DNA of 64,000 bases from Rhizobium sp. P38BS-XIX (GTDB taxonomy: Bacteria; Pseudomonadota; Alphaproteobacteria; Rhizobiales; Rhizobiaceae): positions 124,001 through 188,000 of the forward strand of contig NZ_JABAIJ010000002.1 in NCBI RefSeq assembly GCF_012641435.1. The letters are read 5' to 3'. Under the pieces are notes generated by a model that did no database searches, was not told where the DNA came from, and saw only the letters and a program-made list of their open reading frames with translations. Positions 25,971-35,098 of the stretch are shown here, in pieces. The position numbers and the translations under genes are program-made. How positions within the stretch are numbered: the stretch's first letter is position 1; the number at the start of each line of letters is the position of its first letter.

Positions 25971-26818
25971 TACTTCTCAGTCTCCACGAGTCCCTTGACG
26001 AACCAGCGCTGCATCAGCACTACGACGACTATGGGGGGAATGATTGCGACGATTGCCGTCACCATGACGAGGTTCCACGGTGTCGAAGCATCTGCAAAAT
26101 CCACCATCTTGCGCAATCCGATAATGATGGTGGTCATCTGCGCATTGTTGGTCACCAGCAAAGGCCAGAGGTATTGCGTCCATCCGTAGATGAATAGAAT
26201 GACGAAGAGGGCGGCGATGTTGGTGGTCGAAAGCGGAAGCAGAATATCCCGCATGAATCGGAAGGGTCCCGCGTTGTCGATCCGCGCTGCCTCGACGAGT
26301 TCTCCGGGTATCGTCAGGAAGAACTGCCGGAACAGAAATGTGGCAGTTGCGGACGCCATCAAGGGAAGGGTTAAACCGGCATAGGTGTCGATCAAGCCGA
26401 GATCGACGACCACCTTGTAAGTCGGAAGGATGCGCACCTCGACCGGCAACATCAGCGTGATGAAGATCATCCAGAAGAACACCATGCGCAGTGGGAACCG
26501 AAAAAATACGATCGCATAGGCAGAAAGGAACGAAATGATGATCTTTCCGAGGGCAATCACCACTGAAACAAGAATCGTGTTCCAGAGCATCCGTTCGAGA
26601 CTGACGCCGACGACGCGTTCCACACCGCCCGACAAGGCATCGCTATAATTCTCGACGAAATGCCTACCGGGCAACAGCGAGATCGGTGGTTTCAGGATTT
26701 CCGCCGACGTCATGGTCGATGCGACAAAGGTGTAGTAGATCGGGAAAGCCACGACGATGATGCCAAGAATGAGCATCAGGTGGCCGACGAGATTGGCGAC
26801 GGGGCGCTTTTCGATCAT
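25970..26818 (-). CDS. ugpE: ABC transporter permease, UgpE-like
   Basis: The 282-residue protein has six predicted membrane helices and the EAA loop [23 protein letters not shown], which docks to the ATPase. It starts with a short cytoplasmic tail ([13 protein letters not shown]). The pair UgpA-UgpE forms the channel for a CUT1-class substrate. It lies ten bases after ugpA and overlaps ugpC by one base. The exact substrate is not decidable from sequence. Confidence 0.9.
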   Translation of the reverse strand: MIEKRPVANLVGHLMLILGIIVVAFPIYYTFVASTMTSAEILKPPISLLPGRHFVENYSDALSGGVERVVGVSLERMLWNTILVSVVIALGKIIISFLSAYAIVFFRFPLRMVFFWMIFITLMLPVEVRILPTYKVVVDLGLIDTYAGLTLPLMASATATFLFRQFFLTIPGELVEAARIDNAGPFRFMRDILLPLSTTNIAALFVILFIYGWTQYLWPLLVTNNAQMTTIIIGLRKMVDFADASTPWNLVMVTAIVAIIPPIVVVVLMQRWFVKGLVETEK

Positions 26819-26827
26819 GAACGGACC

Positions 26828-27709
26828 TCACCCATAATGGACCCGCCGTTCGACAAAGCGAAACTGAAAAGCGGTGAGCCCAATGACGATGATCATGAGG
26901 ATTACCGATTGCGCCGCCGAAGACCCGAGGTTGAGGTTTACGAATCCGTCATTGTAAACCTTGTAGACAAGCGTTTCCGTTGCCTTGGCAGGACCACCCT
27001 TCGTGACTGAGTCGATGATACCGAACGTGTCGAAGAAGGCGTAGACGGTGTTGACGACAAGCAGGAAGAAGGTTGTCGGAGCCAGCAATGGAAAGACAAT
27101 CGTCCAGAAGCGGCGGGCACCACGCGATCCGTCGATGGCCGCAGCTTCCAACAGAGATTTCGGAATCGCCTGCAGGCCCGCGACAAAAAACAGAAAATTG
27201 TAGCTAATCTGTTTCCATGCCGCTGCGACAACAACGAGGCAGATTGCCTGATTGCCGTTCAGCAGCGGATCCCAAGCGATACCATCGCGTCGTAGCATAT
27301 AGGCAAACGTGCCCATTGCCGGATTGAACATGAACAGCCAGAGCATGCCGGCGACGGCCGGCGCTACAGCATAGGGCCAGATCAAAAGTGTCCGATAAAG
27401 TGTTTGCCCGCGCACGACCCTGTCTGCAGCAGTCGCCAGTGCCAGCGCGACAATCATGGAAAGAGCGGCCGTGGCAACGCTGAAGAGTACGGTCACTTGT
27501 AGGGAATGCAGGTAACTCGGATCGCGCAGGATCTGGCGGAAGTTTGCCAGCCCGACAAACCCGCTCTTCATGCCGAAAGGGTCCTCGCGCTGTAAGGACT
27601 GGTAGAGCGCCTGGCTGGCGGGCCAGAAAAAGAAGACCACGGTCAGGACGATCTGTGGTGCAACGAGGAAATAGGGAAGTACCTTGTTGGGAAAGACGAC
27701 GGTCTGCAC
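26828..27709 (-). CDS. ugpA: ABC transporter permease, UgpA-like
   Basis: The 293-residue protein has six predicted membrane helices and the EAA motif [20 protein letters not shown]. The N-terminus ([20 protein letters not shown]) is typical of UgpA/MalF-class permeases. The start is a GTG at 27709 preceded by GGAGATTGTC. It follows the binding-protein gene by 56 bases and precedes ugpE by nine bases, in the canonical B-A-E-C order. Confidence 0.9.
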   Translation of the reverse strand: MQTVVFPNKVLPYFLVAPQIVLTVVFFFWPASQALYQSLQREDPFGMKSGFVGLANFRQILRDPSYLHSLQVTVLFSVATAALSMIVALALATAADRVVRGQTLYRTLLIWPYAVAPAVAGMLWLFMFNPAMGTFAYMLRRDGIAWDPLLNGNQAICLVVVAAAWKQISYNFLFFVAGLQAIPKSLLEAAAIDGSRGARRFWTIVFPLLAPTTFFLLVVNTVYAFFDTFGIIDSVTKGGPAKATETLVYKVYNDGFVNLNLGSSAAQSVILMIIVIGLTAFQFRFVERRVHYG

Positions 27710-27765
27710 GACAATCTCCTAGAGGGTGCGGTCCACACTCGCGCGCGGACCGTGATTTCGCGTCG

Positions 27766-29076
27766 TCAGTTGCCGTTCGCCTCAGCGATCGCTGCATTTC
27801 CCCGCTCGACCGCTTTGTCGAGTGCCGTTTTGGCATCTTCCTTACCAGCGAGCATCGCCTCGAATTCCTCGTTCATGATATCGCGCACCTGAGGAAGATT
27901 GACGAGGCGAACGCCCTTGGAGTTTGCCGTCGGTGGCTTTCCCATCATCTGGAGGATGGGTGTTTCCATGCCAGGGTTTTTCTCGTAGAAACCTGACTTC
28001 TTGGTTTCGTCGTAGGCGGCCATTGTCACCGGCAGATAGCCTGAGACCTGATGCAGACGGGCCTGGATTTTGGTCTGTGACAGGAAATGGAAGAATTCGC
28101 CGATCCCCTTGTACTCCTGGTCTGTCTTGCCCGCAAACACCCACAGGCTCGCGCCCCCGGGAATGGTGTTTTGAGGGCGTCCGTCTCCTTCATCATAGGG
28201 AAGCTGGCCTATTCCATAAGGAATGCCCGCTTTGACGATGTCGCCGAGGCCACCGGAGGATTCCGTCAGGATGCCGCATTCGCCTGAGGTGAATAGCTGC
28301 TTGGCCTCGGACGTGCGGCCGCCATATCGAAAGGTGCCGTCTTTCGCGAGATCGGCGATCGCCTGGAAGTGCTGCACGAAGGGTGCAGCGTTGAATTCGA
28401 GCTTGACATCGGTGCCCCCGAGGCCGTTTTCATTCGTGCCGTAGGGGACATTATTCCAGGCCGCATAGTTCTCTGTCTGGATCCAGGTGAGCCAGGTTGA
28501 TGTCAGTCCACAACTCGCAGCGCCACTTGACTTGATCTTTTTGGCTGCATCAAAAACCTGGTTCCATGTTTTTGGCGGGTTGTCTGCATTCAGACCGGCT
28601 TTCTTGAAGATGTCCTTGTTGTAGTAGAGGATCGGCGAGGAGGAGTTATAGGGGAAGGACAGCATGGTGCCGTCGGGTTTCGAGTAATAGGAAACAATCC
28701 CCGGTAGATAATCCGCCTTATTGAAGTCGTAGCCCGCCTGCTTCAAAACATCGGCCGCGGGCATGATCGCCCCTTCGGCTCCCATCATCACGCCACTACC
28801 CGCATCAAACACCTGAAGGATTGCCGGCGCCTGCTTTGCCCGGAAAGCGGCGATGCCCGCGTTGAGCGTTTCAGGATAGGTGCCTTTGAAGACCGGAACG
28901 ACCTTGTAGTCTTTTTGGCTGTCGTTGAACTCCTTGGCGAGTTGATCGACCACTTGGTTGTTTGCGCCCGACATTGCGTGCCACCATTGAAGTTCGGTTG
29001 CTGCAAACGCGTGCGGAGCACTGGCAACAGAGGCCATTGCTATGATTGAGCAAGCTACAATGAAACGATTGGTCAT
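27766..29076 (-). CDS. ugpB: Extracellular substrate-binding protein, UgpB-like
   Basis: The 436-residue protein has a Sec signal peptide (MTNRFIVACSIIAMASVASA, cleavage after AFA near 25) and a type 1 extracellular solute-binding fold with the family opening ELQWWHAMSGANNQVVDQLA. Later features include PYNSSSPILYYNKDIFKKAG and GGASLWVFAG, both seen in UgpB-type glycerol-3-phosphate or glycerophosphodiester binders. GGGAGGAAAT precedes the ATG. It is the first gene of the five-gene import operon. No Pho box is evident in the 280 bases upstream. Confidence 0.88.
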   Translation of the reverse strand: MTNRFIVACSIIAMASVASAPHAFAATELQWWHAMSGANNQVVDQLAKEFNDSQKDYKVVPVFKGTYPETLNAGIAAFRAKQAPAILQVFDAGSGVMMGAEGAIMPAADVLKQAGYDFNKADYLPGIVSYYSKPDGTMLSFPYNSSSPILYYNKDIFKKAGLNADNPPKTWNQVFDAAKKIKSSGAASCGLTSTWLTWIQTENYAAWNNVPYGTNENGLGGTDVKLEFNAAPFVQHFQAIADLAKDGTFRYGGRTSEAKQLFTSGECGILTESSGGLGDIVKAGIPYGIGQLPYDEGDGRPQNTIPGGASLWVFAGKTDQEYKGIGEFFHFLSQTKIQARLHQVSGYLPVTMAAYDETKKSGFYEKNPGMETPILQMMGKPPTANSKGVRLVNLPQVRDIMNEEFEAMLAGKEDAKTALDKAVERGNAAIAEANGN

Positions 29077-29359
29077 ATTTCCTCCCTGAAATCATGGTTA
29101 TTCGTGCAGCAGGGGGCGACCCTCCCAGATCACCGTATATCTGCTGCAGGTTTCTAAACATCGCGCCCCATCGGTCCCTTCTGCAAGCGCGTTCATCAGA
29201 GTTAGCGCAGCATGGTTTTCTGTCCAGATGGCGAGATTTATTTATAAGCCAGCTATCCATCTTCCAGTCTTTGGTTCCGCCACCGCCTGGAGGCGAGCCA
29301 CCCGCTAGGGTTTCAAATGAAGTTGGCAAATGACGCTCGGCCTTCCTGAGTTGTGGCGG

Positions 29360-29635
29360 CTAGTGTCGCCGCGACATCCGCCGCAACTCTTCTCGGAAAA
29401 TCTCTCGGAATTCCCTGACCGATGGGAAACCGAGCACAACCGCCAATCGGGAAACTGTGCTGGGCGAAACGCCTGCAGACGACGCGATGAGTGAACACGA
29501 CGCAAATGCCATGACGTCCGGATGGCGCAACGCATATTCAGCCAAACGAGTGAGCTGCATGGGAAACGGACCCAACTTCGCAAGACAGCCGAGCATTTCG
29601 CTTCTGTTGCGGGGAGAGGGAAATTCCAGAGCCAT
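29360..29635 (-). CDS. Short RpiR-type helix-turn-helix protein without SIS domain
   Basis: From ATG 29635, behind AGGAGA, the frame encodes 91 residues. They match only the N-terminal HTH of RpiR regulators (LTRLAEYALRHPDVMAFASC, then SLIASSAGVSPSTVSRLAVVLGF and REIFREEL). Full RpiR proteins add a C-terminal SIS domain of about 170 residues that binds phosphosugars; here the frame stops after SRRH and I see no SIS sequence downstream in any frame. It could be a truncated relic or a stand-alone DNA-binding subunit. It sits between the phosphatase-family gene and ugpB, all on the same strand. Confidence 0.72.
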   Translation of the reverse strand: MALEFPSPRNRSEMLGCLAKLGPFPMQLTRLAEYALRHPDVMAFASCSLIASSAGVSPSTVSRLAVVLGFPSVREFREIFREELRRMSRRH

Positions 29636-29685
29636 GCATGTCTCCTGAAAAAACTCACGCTTTGCATCCACCTGGACCGACCGGG

Positions 29686-30486
29686 CTACAGGCCCGCGAT
29701 CTTCTTGAGGTCGTCGATTGCGCCCGGAGCGGCTGCCAGCACCGGCGCGCCCTTTGTCAGGCGCTCGCCCTCTGCCGGGAAGGGATGATACCAGCCACCA
29801 GCTTCCTTCACGAGGCAATAGCCGGCAAGGCAATCCCAGGCGTGCATGTAGGGTTCGTAGTAGCCAACAAGGCGGCCGGAAGCCACGTAGGCCAACATCA
29901 AAGCGCCCGACCCATTTCGAACAAAGTTGCCGCCCGCCTCGAGAATGCCCTCAACGATCTTGCCGACCGATGCTGGCGTAACGTGGCTGTTTGCGCCAAA
30001 GCCGGTTACGGCATTCTGGATCGTCCTCGTCGGATCGACTGTCAGCGGCTTGCCGTTCAGCGTTGCACCATTTCCGCGTCTTGCTGCATAGAGCTCGTCG
30101 AAGCAGGGAGCGTAAATCACGCCGACAACAGGAATGCCCTCATGGAGAAGCGCGATCGAAACGCACCAGTTTGGCATGCCGTTTACAAACGGGCTGGTGC
30201 CATCGATGGGGTCGACCACCCACGTGTAACCAGAGACGCCCTGTTCAAGTCCATATTCCTCGCCGAGGATGCCGTCTGTGTCGTAGGCCTCACCGAAGCG
30301 GCTTCGGATCAACTCTTCGACTTCACGATCGGCAACCGAGACGACATCTTGGAGATCGCGTTTTGTCTCGATGATCAGCGTGTCGCGACGCTTGAAATAA
30401 TCGAGCGCGAGTTTGCCGGCCTCGCGGGCGACGGATTGGGCAAGCGCAAAGCGTTCTTCAATGCCGGTGACGGACTGGGAGTTCAT
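29686..30486 (-). CDS. Inositol-monophosphatase-family phosphatase
   Basis: The 266-residue protein has the metal-site signatures of the family: Glu in ILGEEYGLE, WVVDPIDGTSPFVNGMPNW and the C-terminal MHAWDCLAGYCLVKEAGG. Relatives dephosphorylate inositol phosphates, histidinol phosphate, nucleotides or sugar phosphates. It lies 47 bases after the ATPase of the Afu-like importer and on the same strand, suggesting that it removes phosphate from the imported ester. AAGGAAAATGCA precedes the ATG. The precise substrate is open. Confidence 0.9.
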   Translation of the reverse strand: MNSQSVTGIEERFALAQSVAREAGKLALDYFKRRDTLIIETKRDLQDVVSVADREVEELIRSRFGEAYDTDGILGEEYGLEQGVSGYTWVVDPIDGTSPFVNGMPNWCVSIALLHEGIPVVGVIYAPCFDELYAARRGNGATLNGKPLTVDPTRTIQNAVTGFGANSHVTPASVGKIVEGILEAGGNFVRNGSGALMLAYVASGRLVGYYEPYMHAWDCLAGYCLVKEAGGWYHPFPAEGERLTKGAPVLAAAPGAIDDLKKIAGL

Positions 30487-30533
30487 TGCATTTTCCTTGT
30501 ACCAAATGTGTCGATTACGACGAGGATGCGCGC

Positions 30534-31598
30534 TTAGCCGCCGATAATTGCTATGCCGCGATCCTTCAAACCGATCGCCACCTCCGTCGATGTCGGGAGA
30601 GGCTGCTCCATGCCGTTATCGACCACGAAGAGGGTCGACTTCTGCGTCTTGACTTCGTATTCGACGTGGTCGCCGAGGTAGGCTGCGTGGATGATTTGAC
30701 CGCGGAACCCGGTGGCTGCGGTACTCGGCGACAGGCTTATGGCGTTCGGCCGCACGGCCAGTTGAGCAGGACCCTTCACCGCTTTCGCTGCTGCCATTCG
30801 ATGACGCAGCCCCTCGACATCGATGATGGCATGGCCACCTTCGATGTCGATAACATTGCATGTGATCACGTTTGCCTCTCCCATGAAGTCTGCAATGAAG
30901 GCGGACGCTGGTGTTTCATACAGATCGCGGGGTGTGCCCTGCTGAGCGATCTCGCCTTCCTTCATCACGATGATCTCATCGGATACTGCCAATGCCTCGT
31001 CCTGGTCATGGGTAACGTAGACCGCGGTGAAGCCAAGGCGTTGCTGCAACTCCCGGATTTCCGTGCGAACGCGCCGACGCAGGCGCGCATCCAGGTTTGA
31101 AAGCGGCTCGTCGAGTAGGAGAACCTGTGGTTCGAGGACCAGCGCTCTTGCGACAGCGACCCGCTGCTGCTGGCCGCCCGAGAGCTCGGCGGGTAGTCGC
31201 TTGCCCATGCCGCTGAGGCCGACAAGCTGGAGGCCTTCTTCGGCGCGCTCGCGAGCCTCTTTCCGTTTCATGCCCGATGATTCCAGGCCGTAGGCGACGT
31301 TGTCCAGCGAGGTCATATGCGGAAACAGCGCATAGCTTTGGAACACCATCGACACATCGCGTTCATTCGCGGGCAGCATGGTGACGTCCTTGCCGGCGAT
31401 CGAAATTCGACCGGACGATGGGTGCTCAAGGCCCGCAAGCATTCTCAGCGTCGTCGTCTTGCCGCAGCCCGAGGGTCCCAGCAAGGTGACGAGGGTGCCA
31501 GGCTCAATCGTCAGGGACAGGTTTGGGATGGCGGTGAAGGCGCCGAACGTCTTTTTCACGTTTTCGAAGACGACGGATCCAGGTTTGATCATGCTCAT
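30534..31598 (-). CDS. ABC transporter ATPase, AfuC/FbpC-like
   Basis: The 354-residue ATPase has Walker A GPSGCGKTT, Q-loop FQSYALFP, signature LSGGQQQR, Walker [15 protein letters not shown] and switch His in VYVTHDQDEA, then a TOBE-like C-terminus. It belongs to the iron/spermidine/phosphonate class. Its ATG overlaps the stop of the fused permease gene (ATGA), and AGGAGAGA precedes it. It is the third gene of a binding protein-permease-ATPase operon that appears to transport a phosphorylated organic rather than iron. Confidence 0.9.
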   Translation of the reverse strand: MSMIKPGSVVFENVKKTFGAFTAIPNLSLTIEPGTLVTLLGPSGCGKTTTLRMLAGLEHPSSGRISIAGKDVTMLPANERDVSMVFQSYALFPHMTSLDNVAYGLESSGMKRKEARERAEEGLQLVGLSGMGKRLPAELSGGQQQRVAVARALVLEPQVLLLDEPLSNLDARLRRRVRTEIRELQQRLGFTAVYVTHDQDEALAVSDEIIVMKEGEIAQQGTPRDLYETPASAFIADFMGEANVITCNVIDIEGGHAIIDVEGLRHRMAAAKAVKGPAQLAVRPNAISLSPSTAATGFRGQIIHAAYLGDHVEYEVKTQKSTLFVVDNGMEQPLPTSTEVAIGLKDRGIAIIGG

Positions 31599-33835
31599 GC
31601 GGGTCTCTCCTGACCGATCGGAGTAGCAGCTGTTGCGGCGGGCGCAGCCATGGCGACGCGGTTCTCGCGTCTCAGACGGCGTTCGCCGACAAGGAACTGG
31701 AAGCCTGTGATAACAGCGATCATCACGACGATCAGCGCGGAAGAATAGGCGATCGCAACACCGTACTCGCCGTTCTCCACCAGTCCGACAATGAATGCCG
31801 TCGACATGTTATACTGCGCGCTGACGAGGAAGATCACGGCGCTGATCGATGTAATAGCGCGCACGAAAGAATAGACGAGGGCCGCGGTAATCGCCGGCCG
31901 CAGCAGAGGCAGGATGACCTTGCGGATTGTTCTAAAGCTGTTTGCGCCCAGCGTCAGTGATGCTTCGTCGAGGCTCTTGTCGAGCTGGCTCATGGCCGCA
32001 ACACCGCCGCGCACGCCGACAGGCATATTGCGGAAGACGAAACACGCGACAAGGATTAGCGCGGTTCCGGTCATCTCAAGGGGCGGCAGGTTAAAGGCCA
32101 TGATGTAGCTGATGCCGATGACCGTTCCTGGAATGGCAAAGCTCATCATCAACGCGAATTCGAAGAGGTTTCGGCCGACAAAGCGTTGGCGGACGATGAT
32201 GTAGGCCGTGAGCAGTCCGACGGCAGCAGTCAGAGGGGCCGATATCAGGGCGATCTCCATTGTCGTCCAGAAGGAGTTCCAGGCAACGCCGGACCACTCC
32301 AACCCTCCACCGTTCCTGAACCCGATGGAGAAGGCCTTGACGTAGTGCTCGATGGTCAGGCTATTATCCAGGCCCCAGGTTTTGACGAAGCCGCCAAACA
32401 GGATCATCCCGTAGACGACCAACGTAAATGCGATCCAGGGAAGGACGAGGGCATGCACGGCGATGGAGAGGCCTTTCGGTAGGGCAATGTGCGCGCCGGA
32501 GTCACCCTTGCCCGTTACCGTCGCGAAACTTTTGCCCGAAAGCCAGAAGCGTTGAGCGATGAAAGCGGTCATGGTGAAGACCAGAAGGATCATGGCGAGA
32601 ACGGCTGCCCGTGAGGGATCATTCTGCGAGCCGACCACCGCAAAGAAGATTTCCGTTGAGAGAACGCCGTGACTTCCGCCCAGCACCATCGGGTTGCCGA
32701 AGTCAGCCATGCTTTCGATGAAACCGATCAGGAACGCATTGGCCAAGCCGGGCGTCATCAGCGGAAGGGAAACTCGCCAGAAGGTGCGCCAGCGATTGGC
32801 TCTCAAGGTTTGTGACGCTTCCTCCATCGAGGGGCTGACACCTTCCACGACCCCAATCAAAACCAGAAAGGAAATCGGCGTGAAAGAGAGAACCTGGGCA
32901 ATCCAGATGCCAGTCATGCCGTAGAGCCAGCGGCTCGGCTCGGTACCCGCAAGGCTGGCGACCCATTCGGTAACCACGCCTGAGCGGCCAAACAACAGGA
33001 TCAGGGCGAGCCCGATGACAAAGGGCGGTGTGATGATCGGCAGGATCGTCAATAGCCGCAGGCCCTTCTTGAAGGGAAACCGGGTCCGCGTTGCCACAAG
33101 TGCAAAGCAAAGACCGAGCACGGTTGCGCCTGTGGCCGTCAGGATGGCGAGGCAAAGCGTGCGCCAGGCGACACCACAGCTATCACCACCGACCACGCAG
33201 CTCAGGCTCCAGACGGAAGGATCCTGAATGTTGGTGACAAAGCCGGTCGGATCGAATGAACCATCGATCGACTGGAAAGCCGCGACGAACATGCTGCCAA
33301 CGGGGTAGAACACGAAGATTGCGACAAGAAAGATGAGCATCGTGATGGAGCCGACAACGAACCCATCTCCCTTCATCACTCCTCGTTTTGCCAATCCGAG
33401 CGAAAACAGCATGACAAAGACAATCGAGGTGACAATCGCACCGGCGCCCATAGACGGTTGACCGTCGGCAAGGGGGCTAAACAGGGTCTCGCTGAAGGAC
33501 CAGCTCCACCCTGTGAAGTTGATCGCAAGACCCTGCAATGCGAGAAATGCCACCCCAAGCGCGCCTGCCCAGGCAAGCACAGCGCCTTGCCGCTCAGGTG
33601 TCCGCACAAACCGAGCAGCACCGGCTGCCATAAGGATAAGAGGCGCGGCTAGCAGCCACCATCGGCCAAAGCCAAAGATTTGCACGACAGCAGGACCGGT
33701 TGCCGCATCATTGGGGAAGCTGGCGAGCCATCCAAAGCCATAAAACCCGCCGTCTATCCGGTACCAGGGCAATATAAACATTGCCACGACGCCGACGATG
33801 ATGGCGATGTCCTGCCTGCGATCGGCTTTTCCCAT
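31595..33835 (-). CDS. Fused double-permease subunit, AfuB/FbpB-like
   Basis: The 746-residue membrane protein holds two BPD_transp_1 permease domains in tandem with two EAA loops, around SMEEASQTLRANRWRTFWRVSLPL and KSLDEASLTLGANSFRTIRKVILPLL. About four extra N-terminal hydrophobic segments precede the first domain. One chain can therefore form the whole channel. This layout is shared by FbpB iron permeases and the AfuB sugar-phosphate permease. GGGAGA precedes the ATG. The gap to the binding-protein gene is 69 bases. Confidence 0.9.
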   Translation of the reverse strand: MGKADRRQDIAIIVGVVAMFILPWYRIDGGFYGFGWLASFPNDAATGPAVVQIFGFGRWWLLAAPLILMAAGAARFVRTPERQGAVLAWAGALGVAFLALQGLAINFTGWSWSFSETLFSPLADGQPSMGAGAIVTSIVFVMLFSLGLAKRGVMKGDGFVVGSITMLIFLVAIFVFYPVGSMFVAAFQSIDGSFDPTGFVTNIQDPSVWSLSCVVGGDSCGVAWRTLCLAILTATGATVLGLCFALVATRTRFPFKKGLRLLTILPIITPPFVIGLALILLFGRSGVVTEWVASLAGTEPSRWLYGMTGIWIAQVLSFTPISFLVLIGVVEGVSPSMEEASQTLRANRWRTFWRVSLPLMTPGLANAFLIGFIESMADFGNPMVLGGSHGVLSTEIFFAVVGSQNDPSRAAVLAMILLVFTMTAFIAQRFWLSGKSFATVTGKGDSGAHIALPKGLSIAVHALVLPWIAFTLVVYGMILFGGFVKTWGLDNSLTIEHYVKAFSIGFRNGGGLEWSGVAWNSFWTTMEIALISAPLTAAVGLLTAYIIVRQRFVGRNLFEFALMMSFAIPGTVIGISYIMAFNLPPLEMTGTALILVACFVFRNMPVGVRGGVAAMSQLDKSLDEASLTLGANSFRTIRKVILPLLRPAITAALVYSFVRAITSISAVIFLVSAQYNMSTAFIVGLVENGEYGVAIAYSSALIVVMIAVITGFQFLVGERRLRRENRVAMAAPAATAATPIGQERPA

Positions 33836-33904
33836 GCTGGTCTCCCGCTTACGTCCGATGAGGGCCGCCGAACACGCAAGGGTCGACAGCCCGAGGCCTT
33901 TGGC

Positions 33905-34933
33905 TTAGTTAGCCTTGGCGCCGATTTCCTTGTCCCAGCGCGAGAGTAGTGCCTTGCGGACCGTCGGATCGCCGTACTTCGCGAAATCATAATCGATGAG
34001 CTTAATGTCTTCGAACTTCGGTGCTTCCTTCGGCACTTCCGCTGACTTGTTCGACGGTAGCTGATAGGACTTGCCATCCTTCATGTGCGATTGCGCTTCA
34101 GCTGACAGTGCCCAGTCATACCATTTCTTGGCGTTCTCCAGGTTTTTCGCGCCCTTGATGATCGACATCGAGCCGATTTCGTAGCCGGTCCCCTCGCATG
34201 GCGCGACGGTCTTGATCGGGAAGCCCTCGACGGTCTGTGCCACCGCATCGTGCATGAAGACGATGCCAACCGTCGCCTCTCCGCGCGCCGCAGACTTCAC
34301 GGGAGCAGAGCCGGATTTCGTGTATTGGGAGATATTGGCGTTCAACTTCGTGAGATAGTCGAACGCCTTGTCTTCGCCCATAATCTGCACGAGCGTGGCA
34401 AGGGTGTTATACGACGTGCCGGACGAATTCGGATTGGCGATCTGGATTTCTCCCTTATAAGAAGGATCGAGAAGATCCGCCCAGCATTTGGGCTCCTTCA
34501 ATCCCTTCTTTTTCAAGAGCTCCGTGTTGTAGCCCCAACCCAGCGCGCCGGCGTAAACGCCGACTGTGCGGAACTTGGAGGTTTCGGCCTGCTTTTTGGC
34601 CCAGTCCTGGAGCTGGTCGAAAAGCGGTGACTTGTACTCCTGCGTCAAACCTTCCGCCGCAGCCTGCAAGTGAGGGTCGCCAGTTCCAGCCCACCAGATA
34701 TCAGTCTTCGGGTTGCGCGCTTCCGCGCGGATCTTTGCATAGGTCTCGCCTGCAGAAAGGCGAACCATGTTCACCTTGATATCGGACTGCTTTTCAAAAA
34801 GATTCTTCATGACGTCGCAGACTTCGGGATCTGCTGAGCAGATCATGTTCAGTTCCCCGGCGGCATGAGCCGAAAAGGCGCAAAAGGACACACCCGCGGC
34901 AAGCAATGCCGCGGCCAACTTGATTGATCGCAT
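33905..34933 (-). CDS. Periplasmic binding protein, AfuA-like (probable sugar-phosphate binder)
   Basis: The 342-residue precursor begins MRSIKLAAALLAAGVSFCAF with cleavage near AHA-AGE (residue 24/25). GGAGGAAATC immediately precedes ATG 34933, so longer starts are rejected. The fold is that of the ferric-binding class, but the paired Tyr iron ligands near the C-terminus are not evident. Ser60, His228-Asp229 (VFMHDAV) and Glu252 (EGTGYEIG) are present. With a 23-residue offset these correspond to the sugar-phosphate contacts I recall for AfuA (S37, H205, D206, E229). Neighbouring phosphatase genes agree with this reading. The iron annotation is the alternative. Confidence 0.85.
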   Translation of the reverse strand: MRSIKLAAALLAAGVSFCAFSAHAAGELNMICSADPEVCDVMKNLFEKQSDIKVNMVRLSAGETYAKIRAEARNPKTDIWWAGTGDPHLQAAAEGLTQEYKSPLFDQLQDWAKKQAETSKFRTVGVYAGALGWGYNTELLKKKGLKEPKCWADLLDPSYKGEIQIANPNSSGTSYNTLATLVQIMGEDKAFDYLTKLNANISQYTKSGSAPVKSAARGEATVGIVFMHDAVAQTVEGFPIKTVAPCEGTGYEIGSMSIIKGAKNLENAKKWYDWALSAEAQSHMKDGKSYQLPSNKSAEVPKEAPKFEDIKLIDYDFAKYGDPTVRKALLSRWDKEIGAKAN

Positions 34934-34973
34934 GATTTCCTCCGTTAAGACGGCGCCTCCACGCCTATCGCTC

Positions 34974-35088
34974 TTTGCAAGCGTGTGCAAATGCTGCCGG
35001 TGATTGCCGGGCGTGTCAACCGATTTGTCGCAAAAATGTCGTTAACTAGAACAAAGTCACTCTTGCACGGCATTGCAAAACGGCGCAA
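34974..35088. promoter_or_regulatory. LacI-type operators between the importer and its divergent regulator
   Basis: TTTGCA-N6-TGCAAA (34974-34991) and TTGCA-N6-TGCAA (35063-35078) are perfect palindromes with the same arms and spacer. A third, overlapping TTGCA-N6-CGCAA (35073-35088) has one mismatch. They fall between the starts of the binding-protein gene (34933) and the LacI-type gene (35099). Spacing of about 89 bases between the first two centres could permit looping. Confidence 0.65.
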
Positions 35089-35098
35089 ATATCCGTGC

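Noticed and set aside
33905..34933. Ferric iron-binding protein annotation
   Set aside because: The paired Tyr iron ligands are not evident, and the sugar-phosphate contacts of AfuA appear conserved. Kept only as an alternative.
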